Positions 26,181 through 35,971 of a stretch of DNA of 64,000 nt are shown here, piece by piece (position 1 is the first letter of the stretch; every line of letters starts with the position of its first letter). The notes under the pieces are model-generated. The model was given only the letters and a program-made list of their open reading frames with translations, had not been told where the DNA came from and searched no databases. The DNA lies in assembly GCF_937123735.1 (NCBI RefSeq), contig NZ_CAKZKL010000026.1:43899-107898 (forward strand). Reading direction: 5' to 3'. Origin of the DNA: an uncultured Lentibacter sp. GTDB taxonomy: Bacteria > Pseudomonadota > Alphaproteobacteria > Rhodobacterales > Rhodobacteraceae. The translations under genes were made by a program, and so were the position numbers.

Positions 26181-26885
26181 TTAGAGCACCTGTATCACGT
26201 CTTTGTCTATGCTGAGGATGTAGCCGCGGCGGGCGATATTTTTGATCAGAAGTTGGGAGACCAACTGATTGCCCAGGGTGTCGCGCAGCCGTTTGATACG
26301 GGTGGCGCCGGCGGCTTCATCGCAATCGGCGGCGTTGCGGCCCGAGATCATGGCCTCGATTTCGGCTCCGTTGAGGATGTCGTCATCCATGCGGGCTTCG
26401 GCTAGGACAGAGAGTGTTTCCATCGCAGCGCCCGTGAGCTTGAAGCCCATGTTGTTGAGGTAGACGGTGTTTTCTGCGCGGCTGAGCAGGAGGGAATTAA
26501 CCTGAATGCCGGTGCGTTCGATCACGGCCATGCGGCGGCTGAAGCTGGCGAGGCCGAGCAGCAAGACGAAAGCCGCGATGAGCATGGCGGTTGCGAAGAC
26601 CAGAAGAATGAAGATGACCATGCGGTAGCTGGCCAATGTGTCGGCGAAGGCTGTGCCGGATTGGGCGAGGATTTCCAGGAGTTTGATATTGGCTTGATCG
26701 GTGAGATCGTGGTTGGCTATGAAAAGCTGCTCAACGCGGGCGTTGAAGGCGCCGGCATCGGGGAGGGTGAGAAAAAGCACCACAGCGGCCACCAGCAGGA
26801 TCATCACGATGGCGAAGATTCCGAGGTAAACGCTGCGCATGGGGGTGCTCATGCGCTCAGAAGCGGAGATAGAAGGATCCTGCAC
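26181..26885 (-). CDS. Membrane-anchored winged-helix (OmpR/PhoB-type) protein
   Basis: The protein has 234 residues from the GTG at 26885, which has AGGAAAGAGA upstream; an ATG at 26852 would shorten it by 11. Two membrane helices (about 18-40 and 88-112) flank a loop of about 47 residues. Residues about 140-234 form an OmpR/PhoB-type winged helix: LTGAAMETLSVLAEA, then RIKRLRDTLGNQLVSQLLIKNIARRGYIL. The DNA-binding domain is C-terminal, the reverse of ToxR/CadC. It overlaps the upstream secreted-protein gene, implying coupled expression. A signal-sensing membrane regulator is an inference; no target is known. Confidence 0.72.
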   Translation of the reverse strand: MQDPSISASERMSTPMRSVYLGIFAIVMILLVAAVVLFLTLPDAGAFNARVEQLFIANHDLTDQANIKLLEILAQSGTAFADTLASYRMVIFILLVFATAMLIAAFVLLLGLASFSRRMAVIERTGIQVNSLLLSRAENTVYLNNMGFKLTGAAMETLSVLAEARMDDDILNGAEIEAMISGRNAADCDEAAGATRIKRLRDTLGNQLVSQLLIKNIARRGYILSIDKDVIQVL

Positions 26886-27141
26886 TCTCTTTCCTCTCGT
26901 TTAGGCCAGTGGCGTTGAAGACCGAGACAATATTGAGCAGCACCCAGCCACCTTTGGCAAGCCGCCCCGCCAGCTCGGTGGCGGCAGCATCGGGGGTGCA
27001 GGGGCCGGACAGGCGGGCGACACCGTAGTGCAGCTTGAGCGGGTTATCTTGTTTGGCCTTGTAATCGGCAAAGCAGTCCTGGGCCTTGAGCGGGGCCGCC
27101 AGAAGCGCCAGGGCGGCGGTTATGAGCATGAGCTTTTTCAT
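26857..27141 (-). CDS. Small exported protein of unknown function
   Basis: The 94-residue product begins MKKLMLITAALALLAAPLKAQ, a signal peptide with a likely cleavage after the Ala-Gln region. The mature part is about 73 residues with two cysteines (in QDCFADY and SGPCTPDA) that could form a disulfide. I do not recognise a family. Its end overlaps the start region of the membrane-anchored winged-helix gene by 29 bp if the GTG is used there. The pairing suggests the secreted protein may be sensed by, or act with, the membrane protein; that is speculative. Confidence 0.6.
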   Translation of the reverse strand: MKKLMLITAALALLAAPLKAQDCFADYKAKQDNPLKLHYGVARLSGPCTPDAAATELAGRLAKGGWVLLNIVSVFNATGLNERKESAGSFYLRF

Positions 27142-27181
27142 GCTGTCAGACTGCGCGCTTTGGCTGTGTTATTCAATATCC

Positions 27182-27224
27182 AACCCCGCGCCAAAGCGGC
27201 GATATTGGATAGCGGCGCGGGGTT
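27182..27224. promoter_or_regulatory. Large hairpin in the divergent gap before the 145-residue exported protein gene
   Basis: Arms AACCCCGCGCC (27182-27192) and GGCGCGGGGTT (27214-27224) are perfect 11-mers with a 21-nt loop; the loop also holds TTGGAT, which can instead pair with ATCCAA at 27178. It lies between the two exported-protein genes. It may be an RNA leader structure or a protein site; no poly-T follows. Confidence 0.4.
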
Positions 27225-27315
27225 ATTGCCTGTCTTTGATGCGGGGCTGACGGTGGGTTTGGGATTGGCTTGCATAAGATATGCGGGCCACAGAAAACCG
27301 AAAGGAGACCCACCT

Positions 27316-27753
27316 ATGTCACGGAAATTTATGGCTGCTGTTGTGGCGGGCGCTGTTGCGTTCTCGTTGATCGGGGCGAGCCCGAGTTTTGCAGGGAGCC
27401 GCGAGCGCGACAAAGCCTTGCTGGGGCTGGCGGCCTTTGTGCTTTTGGGCGCAGCGCTTGCCGATGTCTCAACGGAGCGCAAACGCCATGACCATGCCGC
27501 GCATGAGCCGGTGCGCGCGCGACCTGTGCCACCGCAGCAGCGCAAAAAGACATTGCCGCGCGCCTGTCTGAGAGTGGTGAACACCCGCGGCCAGAGCATC
27601 CGCTTTCTGGGCCAGCGTTGTATGCAAAACAGCTACCGTTGGACGGCACAGCTGCCACGGAACTGCTCTGTGAAGCTCTGGACACGGCAGGGCCAGCGCC
27701 GTGGCTATGCACCGCAATGCTTGCGCCAATATGGGTTCCGCCTGGCGGGGTGA
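27316..27753 (+). CDS. Small exported basic protein, function unknown
   Basis: The 145-residue product starts MSRKFMAAVVAGAVAFSLIG and has a signal peptide ending near SFAG, then a second hydrophobic stretch (LLGLAAFVLLGAALAD) and a basic C-terminal region with four cysteines (ACLRVVN, RCMQNSYRW, NCSVKLW, QCLRQYGF). The regular Cys and aromatic spacing looks like a small disulfide-bonded periplasmic or cell-surface domain. I do not recognise the family. AAAGGAG precedes the ATG by 9 bp, so the start is well supported. It is divergent from the 94-residue exported protein. Confidence 0.6.
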   Translation: MSRKFMAAVVAGAVAFSLIGASPSFAGSRERDKALLGLAAFVLLGAALADVSTERKRHDHAAHEPVRARPVPPQQRKKTLPRACLRVVNTRGQSIRFLGQRCMQNSYRWTAQLPRNCSVKLWTRQGQRRGYAPQCLRQYGFRLAG

Positions 27754-27801
27754 GCCATATCGGCTCTTGATCCGGACCTGTCTTACCTGTCATTTGGCGG
27801 C

Positions 27802-28432
27802 ATGACAGGACCGGATCTTTCTTTTGAGCGCGCCGCGATGGCGCGTGGCTTTGCGCGCATTGCGGGTGTTGACGAGGTGGGCCGTGGGCCGCTGGCGGGG
27901 CCGGTGATGGCCTGTGCCGTGGTGCTTGATCTTGCACATATTCCCGAGGGGCTGAACGACAGCAAGAAGCTTACGGCCAAGCGCCGCGACGCACTTGCGA
28001 AAGCGATCATGGCCAGTGCGGAGGTGAGCCTTGGTGCGGCCACCGTGGAGGAGATCGACCAGTTGAATATTTTGCGGGCCAGCCATTTGGCGATGGAGCG
28101 GGCCGTGGCGGGGCTCAGCACACCGCCGGACCATTGTTTGATTGACGGCAACCTCATTCCCAAGGGGCTGACCGCGCCGGCGGAGGCGATTGTGAAGGGC
28201 GATGGCAAATCACTCAGCATTGCGGCGGCGTCAATTGTGGCGAAAACCGAGCGTGATGCGCTGATGCTGGCGCTGGCGCAACACTACCCGGGGTATGGCT
28301 GGGAAAGCAACGCGGGCTACCCATCAAAAAGTCACAGGTTGGCGCTTCAAAATCTTGGGGTGACCCCACACCATAGACGTTCGTTCAAACCAGTGCACAA
28401 TATCTTGTATCAACAAAAAAATGTAAGTGACT

Positions 28433-28434
<2 letters not shown>
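27802..28434 (+). CDS. rnhB: Ribonuclease HII
   Basis: The 210-residue enzyme has the DEVGRGPLAGP motif near the N-terminus and ISKKLTAKRR-like NDSKKLTAKRRDAL, with further catalytic carboxylates in LIDGN. It cleaves the RNA of RNA:DNA hybrids and excises single ribonucleotides from DNA. The ribosome site before the ATG at 27802 is weak. Its stop codon overlaps the first GANTC site of the ccrM promoter, so the two genes share a tight boundary; rnhB next to ccrM is a common alphaproteobacterial arrangement. Confidence 0.93.
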
Positions 28435-29629
<1,195 letters not shown>

Positions 29630-29639
29630 CATTCACAAA

Positions 29640-29742
29640 AAGGCACCCCCTGAGAGCGGCTCTTAATTGAGCCGACGGGGGAGCTCTGTGCGAAACCCAA
29701 CACCGCCGGTGCCTGTGGCCTGACTCCACGGCACTTTACCTT
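29640..29742 (+). other. Structured 3' region between ccrM and the terminator
   Basis: Inner arms CGGCTC/GAGCCG with a 6-nt loop (29656-29673) sit between CCCCC (29646) and GGGGG (29676). The rest has weaker pairing. It could be a processed 3' UTR fragment or a small RNA; it is not recognised as a known family. Confidence 0.3.
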
Positions 29743-29776
29743 GGCCCCGCTCTCTATTGAGGCGGGGCCTTTTTTT
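29743..29776 (+). terminator. Rho-independent terminator after ccrM
   Basis: Eight-bp GC arms GGCCCCGC and GCGGGGCC with an 11-nt loop (29743-29769) are followed by seven T. The T-run ends at the stop of convergent rpiB. It works on the plus strand only. Confidence 0.9.
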
Positions 29777-30225
29777 CAGCTTTCCAGCGCTGTGATCATA
29801 TCGACGCGGGTGGCATGGCGGCCGCCCTCAAAGCTTGTGCCGAGGAAGGCGTCAACGATGTCAAGCGCCAGCCCTTCTCCTGTCACACGCGCACCGATGG
29901 ACAGCATATTGGCGTTGTTATGCGCGCGGATCATGCTGGCAGAAAAGGGTTCTGAACAGACACCGCAGCGGATGCCTTTGACTTTGTTGGCGGCCATCAT
30001 GATACCCTGACCGGTGCCACAGAGGATGATGCCCAGCGCACAATCGCCCGAGGCCACGCGCTCGGCGGCGGCCTGCCCGTGGGCGGGGTAATGTGTGCTT
30101 TCCGGCGTTGTCGGGCCGATATCGACCGGCTCCCAGCCCTGCGCGGCGATATGTGTGGCGATGGCTTGGCGCAGCTCGATGGCGGCGTGATCGCTGGAGA
30201 GGGCAATGCGTTTGTTGGCGCTCAT
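29776..30225 (-). CDS. rpiB: Ribose-5-phosphate isomerase B
   Basis: The 149-residue enzyme has the RpiB/LacAB fold: ALSSDHAAIELRQAI at the start, the catalytic Cys in ILCGTGQGIMMAANK and the RAHNNANMLSIGARV segment. It interconverts ribose 5-phosphate and ribulose 5-phosphate in the pentose phosphate pathway. In the catalytic loop, CGTGQG replaces the commoner CGTGIG/CGSGIG, a conservative change. It is convergent with ccrM and lies 36 bp past alkB on the minus strand. Confidence 0.93.
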   Translation of the reverse strand: MSANKRIALSSDHAAIELRQAIATHIAAQGWEPVDIGPTTPESTHYPAHGQAAAERVASGDCALGIILCGTGQGIMMAANKVKGIRCGVCSEPFSASMIRAHNNANMLSIGARVTGEGLALDIVDAFLGTSFEGGRHATRVDMITALES

Positions 30226-30261
30226 TGTGGCGGTGTCCTGTCTTTGTTTCTGGCGCGCGGG

Positions 30262-31395
30262 CTAGCGCGGCATCGGGTTTGTGCCTTTGTTATAGGGCGT
30301 CCACTCGGTAATCTCGGGGTAATACATTTCGCGCCAGCGGCGCACCCGAGGGTTCATATACTTGCGCCAGAGCGGCGGCACCATAGCCGCCATTGTCATG
30401 ATCGGGTAACCGTAGGGAAGCTGTGGCGCCTGGTCGATATCGTAGTTTTGCAACAGCGGGAAGCGGCGGTCGGGTTTGTAGTGATGATCGGAGTGGCGCT
30501 GAAGATTGATGAGCAGCCAGTTTGACGCCTTATGCGCGGCGTTCCAGCTGTGGTGGGGCATGACGTGCTCGTATTTGCCTTCGCCCAGGTGTTTGCGGGT
30601 GAGGCCGTAGTGCTCGACATAGTTCACAAGCTCAAGCTGCCACACGGCGATGAAGGCTTGCCAGAGGAAGAGGCCGAGGCCGACCCAGCCGCCAATGAGG
30701 AGCGCCAGAAGCAGCATCGCGCCTTGCAGCGCCCAATAGCGGAAGAAGGGGTTGGAGGTATCGCTCCAAGGCAGCTCCTTGCGGGCGAGCATGTCTTTCT
30801 CGGCCTGAAAGGCAGAGCGCAGCCCCTCGCGCAACACGCGGGGGAAGTAGCGATGAAACCCCTCGCCCATGCGCGCTGTCACCGCGTCGCGCGGGGTGCC
30901 GACATAGCGGTGATGCACCAGAAGATGTTCGGTGCGGAAGTGCGAGTAGAGCACCATGGCGAGCAGGATATCGCCCAGCCAGCGCTCGAAGCGGTTTTTC
31001 TGGTGCATGAGCTCGTGGCTGTAGTTGATGCCGATGGTGCCGGTGATCACCCCGACCCCGAAGAAGAGCACAATGGTTTCCAGCGCGCCGAGGTGCTCGG
31101 CCCGGGGGACATAGTAGAGCAGCCCGAAGAGTGTAAGAAACTGGAGCGGTGCCCAGATTTGGGTGATGAGCGCATAGGCTTTGAGATGTTCCTCGCCAAT
31201 GCCGGGATCGGCGTTTTCGAGATTGAGCCCAAGCAGGGCGTCAAGGCCAGAAAAGAGATACCAGGTGGCCACTGGCAACAACACAACCGTCCAGCCGCCA
31301 TAGAGGGCCCCGATCCAGGCAAGCGGGATGAGTATAAGCGAGAGCCAGAACGGCAGAGCACGGCTGAGGCTGGCTGTCTGTTGGGCGGTAAGCAT
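30262..31395 (-). CDS. alkB: Alkane 1-monooxygenase AlkB-type
   Basis: The 377-residue integral membrane di-iron hydroxylase carries the AlkB histidine motifs in order: HELMH (INYSHELMHQKNRFERWLGD), EHLLVHHRYVGTPRD, NYVEHYGL and LQRHSDHH. These ligate the two irons; a hydrophobic helix set precedes and surrounds them. It oxidises medium-chain alkanes or related hydrocarbons at the terminal carbon and needs rubredoxin and its reductase, neither of which is in the window. It follows mutY on the same strand after 33 bp. A fatty-acyl or alkyl substrate is likely but chain length is unknown. Confidence 0.93.
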   Translation of the reverse strand: MLTAQQTASLSRALPFWLSLILIPLAWIGALYGGWTVVLLPVATWYLFSGLDALLGLNLENADPGIGEEHLKAYALITQIWAPLQFLTLFGLLYYVPRAEHLGALETIVLFFGVGVITGTIGINYSHELMHQKNRFERWLGDILLAMVLYSHFRTEHLLVHHRYVGTPRDAVTARMGEGFHRYFPRVLREGLRSAFQAEKDMLARKELPWSDTSNPFFRYWALQGAMLLLALLIGGWVGLGLFLWQAFIAVWQLELVNYVEHYGLTRKHLGEGKYEHVMPHHSWNAAHKASNWLLINLQRHSDHHYKPDRRFPLLQNYDIDQAPQLPYGYPIMTMAAMVPPLWRKYMNPRVRRWREMYYPEITEWTPYNKGTNPMPR

Positions 31396-31428
31396 GGCGA
31401 AACCCTTTACTGAAACATATAGGCGAGA

Positions 31429-32487
31429 CTATCGCAGGTGAGTGTTGAACGCGCTTTGCGCAAGGTCAAACGCCTTTCGCATGACGGTGGGCAGGGCGTT
31501 GCGGGCAAAGCGGTGTTTGGCGACAAACTCCAGCCCCTCGGCCTTGGCGTCTTGCGGGAGGTGGGCGATCTGCACATCAAGGCGGAGGTGAAAATGCGTG
31601 AAGGTGTGGCGGGCCTCTTCGGCAAGCGGCTGCCAGTCGGCTTCAAGGGGGGGCTGGGCGATTCGGTCTGCGCCCCATTCGGCACCGGGCCAGCCGAGCA
31701 TACCGCCCAAAAGGCCTTTGTCAGGGCGACGCTCCATCAGCCAGGCGCCATCGGCGCGCCGGCCGATATAGGCAATGCCCAGGCGTGTGGGCTTGGCTGC
31801 CTTGGGGCGCTTGTGTGGCAGGGTCTCGGCAATCCCTTCGGCGCGGGCCTTGCACGGCGCGCGCCAAGGGCAGATGCCGCAGGCGGGCGCGCGTGGCGTG
31901 CACAGGGTTGCGCCAAGGTCCATCACCGCTTGGGCGTAGTCGCCCGCGCGTTTCTGGGGCGTGAGAGAGGCAGCATGGCTGCGCAGGGTTTCCTTGCTGT
32001 CAGGAAGCGGCTCTAACACGGCGAAAAGGCGTGACATGACGCGCTCCACATTGCCATCGAGCACTGTCTCTGGCTGATCATAGGCGATGGCGCTGAGGGC
32101 GGCGGAGGTATAGGGGCCGATACCGGGAAGTTTTTGCAGGCCCTCGCGGGTGTCTGGAAAGCCACCGAGCGCGGCCACCGCGCGGGCACATTTGAGCAGA
32201 TTGCGCGCGCGTGCGTAATAGCCAAGGCCCGCCCATTCGGCCATCACATCTTCGTCGCGGGCGTTGGCCAGCGCCTCGACGGTGGGCCAGAGCAGAAGAA
32301 AGCGCGTAAAATAGGCTTTCACAGCGGCCACGGTGGTTTGTTGCAGCATGATTTCCGACAACCAGACTGCATAGGGATCAGGGCGCACCCCGCGTGTGCG
32401 ATCAGCCGGGCTGACCCGCCATGGCAGCGTGCGGGCATGGACATCATACCACGCAAGCAGATCGGACGCAGAGGCCGTTTCACGCAT
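31429..32487 (-). CDS. mutY: A/G-specific adenine glycosylase
   Basis: The 352-residue repair enzyme has the catalytic Glu in LSEIMLQQTTVAAV, the HhH LPGIGPYTSAALSAIAY with catalytic Asp in VLDGNVERV, and the iron-sulfur loop with four Cys (C-x6-C-x2-C-x5-C). The C-terminal NUDIX-like domain (about 230-352) recognises 8-oxoG. It removes adenine mispaired with 8-oxoguanine. It is divergent from the DUF721 gene 54 bp away; mutY next to a DUF721 gene and a DsbA-like gene is a recurring alphaproteobacterial neighbourhood. Confidence 0.95.
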   Translation of the reverse strand: MRETASASDLLAWYDVHARTLPWRVSPADRTRGVRPDPYAVWLSEIMLQQTTVAAVKAYFTRFLLLWPTVEALANARDEDVMAEWAGLGYYARARNLLKCARAVAALGGFPDTREGLQKLPGIGPYTSAALSAIAYDQPETVLDGNVERVMSRLFAVLEPLPDSKETLRSHAASLTPQKRAGDYAQAVMDLGATLCTPRAPACGICPWRAPCKARAEGIAETLPHKRPKAAKPTRLGIAYIGRRADGAWLMERRPDKGLLGGMLGWPGAEWGADRIAQPPLEADWQPLAEEARHTFTHFHLRLDVQIAHLPQDAKAEGLEFVAKHRFARNALPTVMRKAFDLAQSAFNTHLR

Positions 32488-32541
32488 TGTTTATACCTTA
32501 TTGACCAATCGCTCTGTGCAAGGGGCACAGGCAGGGGTAAC

Positions 32542-33075
32542 ATGGCGCGGATGACCAAAGATGCAAGCCATACCCAGCGCAAACGCGGATTTAAGCGGGC
32601 TGCCAACCTTATGGGAGACAGGATCAAAGCTGTTTCCCAGCAGCGCGGTTTTGCTGTTTCGCGCTTGCTCACCCATTGGGAAGAAATTGCCGGACCAGAG
32701 ATAGCCGCGATCAGCCGTCCGGTTGAGGTAAGTTATGGTAAGGGCGGTTTTGGAGCAACGCTGTGCTTGCTGACGACAGGGGCCAATGCGCCGGTGCTGG
32801 AGATGCAGAAAACCGGGCTGCGGGCGCGTGTGAACGCGGCTTACGGCTATAATGCGATATCCGGCATCCGGATCACCCAGACCCATGCCAGCGGCTTTTC
32901 TGAGGGGCAGGTCGATTTTGCCCACCGCAAGATCAAGGCGGGGCCAGAAGAGACCGACCCCGAGGTGCTGCGCAAGGCGCGGGCTTGCGCTGTTGCTGTG
33001 GGCGACACCAATTTGCGACAGGCTCTTGAAGCTTTGGGCCAAAACATTCTAACCAAACACAAACGCTTAAAGTGA
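32542..33075 (+). CDS. DUF721 (DciA-like) domain protein
   Basis: The 177-residue basic protein has the DUF721 pattern: a helical N-terminal part (GFKRAANLMGDRIKAVSQQRGFAVSRLLTHWEEIAGPEIAA) followed by a conserved beta strand region (LCLLTTGANAPVLEMQ). DciA proteins load or regulate replicative helicase DnaB in bacteria without DnaC, but DUF721 members without the KH-like part may have other roles. The ATG at 32542 gives MARMTKDAS. It is followed after 7 bp by a DsbA-like gene, so the two are probably cotranscribed. Confidence 0.85.
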   Translation: MARMTKDASHTQRKRGFKRAANLMGDRIKAVSQQRGFAVSRLLTHWEEIAGPEIAAISRPVEVSYGKGGFGATLCLLTTGANAPVLEMQKTGLRARVNAAYGYNAISGIRITQTHASGFSEGQVDFAHRKIKAGPEETDPEVLRKARACAVAVGDTNLRQALEALGQNILTKHKRLK

Positions 33076-33082
33076 GAAGAAT

Positions 33083-33772
33083 ATGAAACAGATACTTGCT
33101 ATTGTCGGGATTGCGCTTGTTGCCGGGATTGGGTTCTGGGTGATCAACCAGAACAAGACCCCCACGCCCGTGGCCGCAGATTTGGGCGGCACATCAGCGG
33201 GTGACACTAGCGCGCAAAGCGCAGAGAGCGCAGAGACGGCGCAGCAGGCGATTGTGGAAATGACTTTGGGCAATGTGAATGCGCCGGTGAAGGTGACGGA
33301 ATATGCCTCCTACACCTGCTCGCATTGCGGGGCGTTCCATCGTGAGGGCTTCAAGGACCTGAAGGCCAATTACATCGACACCGGCAAGGTTCATTTCACC
33401 TATCGTGAGGTCTATTTCGACCGGGCCGCGCTTTGGGCTTCCATGGTGGCCCGCTGTGGCGGGGCGGAAAAGTTCTTTGGCATCACCGATCTCATCTACA
33501 AGGGGCAGCGCGAATGGCTTGGCGGCGGTGATCCCGTGCAGATGGCGGATGGGTTGCGCAAGGTTGGCCGTGTTGCGGGGCTTTCAAGCGAAACGCTTGA
33601 TGCCTGCCTGGAAGATCAGGACAAGGCGCAGGCGCTTGTGGAGTGGTTTCAGGCCAATTCAGAGGCTGATGGCATTGAATCGACTCCCTCGTTCATTGTG
33701 GGCGAAGACCGGGTGATTGGTAACAATTATGCCAAGCTGCGCGATGTGATCGACGCCCAACTCGGGAATTGA
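33083..33772 (+). CDS. DsbA-family thiol-disulfide oxidoreductase
   Basis: The 229-residue protein has an N-terminal hydrophobic segment (IVGIALVAGIGFWVI), so it is probably anchored in the periplasm. It has a thioredoxin-type active site CSHC in YASYTCSHCGAF and the cis-Pro loop TPSFIVG. Such proteins introduce or use disulfides in exported proteins. A short Ser/Thr-rich linker separates the anchor from the thioredoxin domain. It lies 7 bp after the DUF721 gene and 3 bp before the CoA transferase. The partner reductant or substrate is not evident. Confidence 0.9.
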   Translation: MKQILAIVGIALVAGIGFWVINQNKTPTPVAADLGGTSAGDTSAQSAESAETAQQAIVEMTLGNVNAPVKVTEYASYTCSHCGAFHREGFKDLKANYIDTGKVHFTYREVYFDRAALWASMVARCGGAEKFFGITDLIYKGQREWLGGGDPVQMADGLRKVGRVAGLSSETLDACLEDQDKAQALVEWFQANSEADGIESTPSFIVGEDRVIGNNYAKLRDVIDAQLGN

Positions 33773-33775
33773 GCC

Positions 33776-34888
33776 ATGTCCGCACCGCTGGAAGGACTGA
33801 AAGTTATCGAGCTGGCCCGCATTCTGGCTGGGCCCTGGGCTGGCCAGACCCTGGCGGACCTTGGCGCGGAGGTGATCAAGGTTGAGGCTCCGCAAGGAGA
33901 TGACACGCGCCAATGGGGCCCACCCTTTGTGGAGCGTGAGGGAGACAGATCGGCCTCGTATTTCCATGGCTGCAACCGGGGCAAAGCCAGCGTTGTGATT
34001 GATTTTCGCACCGCCGAAGGGCAAGCGCATGTGCGTGAGCTGGTGAAAGATGCGGACATTCTGATCGAGAACTTCAAGCTGGGCGGGCTGGCCAAATACG
34101 GCCTTGATTATGCCAGCCTGGCCGAGGTGAACCCCCGGTTGATCTATTGTTCGATCACCGGCTTTGGCCAGACCGGCCCTTATGCCCATCGGGCGGGCTA
34201 TGACTACATCATTCAGGGCATGTCGGGGCTGATGTCGATCACCGGTGAACCCGACGGGCAACCGCAGCGCGCCGGTGTCGCGATGACAGATGTGTTTACC
34301 GGGGTGTATTCGGTGGCGGGCATTCTGGCTGCCCTTTACCAGCGCGAGCGCACGGGGCGCGGCCAACAGCTTGATATGGCCCTTCTGGATGTGGCTGTTG
34401 CGGTGACGGCAAACCAGGGGTTGAACTATCTGACCACGGGCGTTGCGCCCGGACGGACCGGGAATTACCATCCGAATTTGACACCCTATCAGGTGTTTGA
34501 CTGCAAGGACGGCCATATCATCATCGCAACGGGCAACGACGGGCAGTATCAGCGGCTGTGTGACTTGTTGGGCCTTGGCTGGATGAAAGATCACCCCGAT
34601 TACAAGAGCAACGCCGACCGTGTGGCCCACCGCCCGGCCATGATTGCGCTTTTGATGGGCGAAACGGCCAAGCGGACCAAGGCCGAGCTGCTTGCGGGCT
34701 GTGAGGCCGAGGGGATTCCGGCCGGACCGATCAACAATATGGCTGAAGTTTTTGCTGATCCGCAGGTCAAGGCGCGTGGGATGCAGATTGAGCTGGACGG
34801 CGTTCCCGGAATCCGTGCGCCATTTGTGTTTACTGATGCGCAGCTGGCTTTGACGCGACCTTCGCCCAAACTTGGCGAGGATGGCTGA
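33776..34888 (+). CDS. CaiB/BaiF (class III) CoA transferase
   Basis: The 370-residue enzyme is a family III acyl-CoA transferase, with the N-terminal segment GLKVIELARILAGPWAGQTLADLGAEVIKVE and the catalytic Asp in the conserved motif AMTDVFTGVYSVAG. It moves CoA between carboxylic acids, as in carnitine, oxalate or bile-acid metabolism. The acids involved here are unknown. It follows the DsbA-like gene after 3 bp, but a functional link is not obvious. A gene-end hairpin element begins two bases after its stop. Confidence 0.9.
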   Translation: MSAPLEGLKVIELARILAGPWAGQTLADLGAEVIKVEAPQGDDTRQWGPPFVEREGDRSASYFHGCNRGKASVVIDFRTAEGQAHVRELVKDADILIENFKLGGLAKYGLDYASLAEVNPRLIYCSITGFGQTGPYAHRAGYDYIIQGMSGLMSITGEPDGQPQRAGVAMTDVFTGVYSVAGILAALYQRERTGRGQQLDMALLDVAVAVTANQGLNYLTTGVAPGRTGNYHPNLTPYQVFDCKDGHIIIATGNDGQYQRLCDLLGLGWMKDHPDYKSNADRVAHRPAMIALLMGETAKRTKAELLAGCEAEGIPAGPINNMAEVFADPQVKARGMQIELDGVPGIRAPFVFTDAQLALTRPSPKLGEDG

Positions 34889-34890
34889 GG

Positions 34891-34960
34891 TGTTTCGGAC
34901 TGTGCTGCGCACAGTCCGACCATCTGGCCGACCATCTGGGGGCGTTGCCCCCAGACCCCC
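34891..34960 (+). repeat. Gene-end modular hairpin element, copy 4 (short form)
   Basis: It starts two bases after the CoA transferase stop. Hairpin 1 has a 9-bp stem with arm GGACTGTGC and TGC loop, and hairpin 2 has arms CTGGGGGC/GCCCCCAG with a 3-nt loop. CCGACCATCTGG is duplicated in tandem (34916-34939) between them, and there is no A/T-rich tail box. Confidence 0.8.
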
Positions 34961-34969
34961 TACACACTT

Positions 34970-35971
34970 TCAAACAGAAGCAGATGGGTCGGCCTCTGGG
35001 AGGGTCTGGAGCAGGGATGTGAGCTGCTCGGGATCATCAAAGAGAAGCCGCACCGGCAGGGTGAGCACCTCCTGACGCAGGGATTGGGGCAGGCGGACGG
35101 CGTCTTTTTCTGTGGTGACGAGGCGGGCATTGTGACGTTTGGCGTCTTTGGACAAACGGGCCATGAGAGCGGGTGTCAGGGGCTGGTGGTCGGCGAGGGC
35201 TTCGCTGTGCACCAAGATGGCGCCGAGGGCCTTGAGGCTGGCGAAGAATTTTTCCGGATGGCCTATTCCGGCAAAGGCAAGCACGCGGGTGTCTTGCCAG
35301 TCCATGCCCGTGGCCAGAGGCTGCAATGTTGCGGTGAGCCGCGGGACTTGCACTTTTGGGGCGAAGCTTTGCTGATCGGCGGAGCAGCCCAGTGTTATGA
35401 GCGCATCTGCGCGTTTGAGGCCCGCCCCGGGCGGCTCGCGCAGGGGGCCAGCGGGCAGGCAGCGCCCGTTGCCGAAGCCGCGTTTGGCGTCAACCACCAC
35501 AAAGGAGAGGTCTTTCTTGACGCTCGGGTCTTGGAAGCCGTCGTCAAACAGGATCACGGTGGCCCCGTCTTGGACGGCCATTTCGGCCCCCTCACGACGC
35601 GACTTTGCGACAATGACGGTGCAGAAGGCCGCCAGCAGCAGCGGCTCGTCTCCGACCTCTGTGGCGCTGTGCTGACGAGGGTTGACGGTGAGCGGGCCTT
35701 GCAGCTGGCCGCCATAGCCGCGCGAGACAACAATTGGTTTGCTGTGGCCACGGGCCAGCAGCGCCTGCACGAGGGCGATCACTGTCGGGGTTTTGCCAGT
35801 GCCACCGGCATTGATATTGCCCACGCAGATCACCGGCACCGGGAGGCTGCGCGCGTTGAGCGCTCCGCGAGAGAGGCGGCGGGCGGTGGCTCGGGCGTAA
35901 AGCGCGCCAAGCGGAGCGAGCAGGCTGGCCTGCCAGCTGCGGCGGCGAAACCAGAAGCGGGGGGTTTGCAT
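34970..35971 (-). CDS. lpxK: Tetraacyldisaccharide 4'-kinase
   Basis: The 333-residue inner-membrane kinase of lipid A synthesis has the P-loop GGTGKTPT in [18 protein letters not shown] and the [14 protein letters not shown] segment with the catalytic Asp. It phosphorylates the 4' position of the lipid A disaccharide. An N-terminal hydrophobic helix ([12 protein letters not shown]) anchors it. Its start overlaps the end of waaA by one base, so the two are coupled; lpxK next to waaA is common in alphaproteobacteria. Confidence 0.93.
   Translation of the reverse strand: MQTPRFWFRRRSWQASLLAPLGALYARATARRLSRGALNARSLPVPVICVGNINAGGTGKTPTVIALVQALLARGHSKPIVVSRGYGGQLQGPLTVNPRQHSATEVGDEPLLLAAFCTVIVAKSRREGAEMAVQDGATVILFDDGFQDPSVKKDLSFVVVDAKRGFGNGRCLPAGPLREPPGAGLKRADALITLGCSADQQSFAPKVQVPRLTATLQPLATGMDWQDTRVLAFAGIGHPEKFFASLKALGAILVHSEALADHQPLTPALMARLSKDAKRHNARLVTTEKDAVRLPQSLRQEVLTLPVRLLFDDPEQLTSLLQTLPEADPSASV

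Noticed and set aside
29640..29742. A riboswitch or known ncRNA after ccrM
   Set aside because: The region lies at the 3' side of ccrM and before a terminator, and none of the class sequences I know (SAM/SAH, 4.5S, 6S core) fits; kept only as a structured 3' region.
31900..31925. GTGCAC in mutY as a further member of the 11-bp array family
   Set aside because: It is a single occurrence within coding sequence without a second phased copy.
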